NCBI GenBank assembly: GCA_024279945.1
Contig: JAJRRA010000038.1
Coordinates: 1 to 60,149, forward strand
Direction: 5' to 3'
DNA length: 60,149 bases
Origin: Gammaproteobacteria bacterium
Lineage (GTDB): Bacteria > Pseudomonadota > Gammaproteobacteria > Xanthomonadales > SZUA-36
This document shows positions 60,088 through 60,149 of this stretch, piece after piece. A program made the position numbers and the translations under genes. Below the pieces are notes generated by a model, which did not search any database, had not been told where the DNA came from, and was given only the letters and a program-made list of their open reading frames with translations. The first letter of the stretch is position 1. Each line of letters begins with the position of its first letter.

Positions 60088-60149
60088 ATGTCACATTACT
60101 GCGGAATTGATCTGCATTCAAATAACCACGTTGTGGTGGTAATAGACGA
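60088..60149 (+). mobile_element. IS110-family transposase, 5' end only
   Basis: ATG at 60088 follows GAGGAG. The first residues (MSHYCGIDLHSNN, then HVVVVID) match the DEDD transposase N-terminus, with the first catalytic Asp in GIDLHS. The gene runs off the window edge, so family subgroup and right end are not visible. Confidence 0.82.

Overview
The window looks like a gammaproteobacterial chromosome. Two conserved blocks of that class are complete in order: fmdB-aspS-rarD-lipase-yebC-ruvCAB-ybgC-tolQRAB-pal-cpoB-queE-queC-tRNA-Lys, and map-glnD-dapD-dapE-clpB. Pseudomonas-style REP elements, an exosortase-type C-terminal sorting signal and POT, RND and PhoPQ-like systems fit a free-living, possibly marine or sediment, lineage. 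I cannot name a genus.

Layout. 0.2-8.6 kb: a nitrilase-fold amidohydrolase diverges from a secreted SnoaL-like protein and an SDR dehydrogenase. These are followed by a LuxR regulator, a POT peptide transporter, YajQ, a glyoxalase I-like protein, a frameshifted small secreted protein and a membrane-anchored LuxR-type regulator. 9-10.4 kb: a cold-shock gene with a long leader and an RluA-type pseudouridine synthase. 10.6-17.9 kb: an accessory region ending in tRNA-Lys(UUU). 17.9-31.7 kb: the queuosine, tol-pal, ruv, aspS core block, on the minus strand. 32-36.9 kb: a metallopeptidase-like lipoprotein, proBA and a glutamine amidotransferase. 37-45.4 kb: clpB, dapE, dapD, glnD and map, on the minus strand. 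45.5-50.9 kb: an RND efflux pair and prmC. 51-60.1 kb: two related exported proteins with IPTL-type tails, rmuC, mazG, a PepSY/PhoP/PhoQ-like operon with a PhoP-box-like site, a frameshifted arginine-deiminase-fold gene, dusA, and the start of an IS110-family transposase cut by the window edge.

The accessory region is the most unusual part. The 3' end of tRNA-Lys (17806-17850) is duplicated at 15599-15643. A second repeat adjoining that copy recurs at 11744. The DNA between therefore reads as two tandem islands integrated at one tRNA site. The proximal island holds a type IV AbiE toxin-antitoxin pair, with the antitoxin broken by one in-frame stop. The distal island holds an AbiEi-like/Fic fusion protein and a HipBA pair with four regularly spaced operator palindromes. 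No integrase is visible.

Several otherwise intact genes carry single lesions. TolA, YbgC and AbiEi each have one in-frame stop explained by a C:G to T:A transition. RuvB has proline in place of the conserved Walker A threonine. Two genes are frameshifted. These are either real decay or sequence errors and need read-level checking. Three repeat families are visible: ten REP-like units (three supply the stop codon of the neighbouring gene), two ~161-nt hairpin elements of equal length that share only their centre, and GGGTCAGGTT/GGGGTCAG palindromes.
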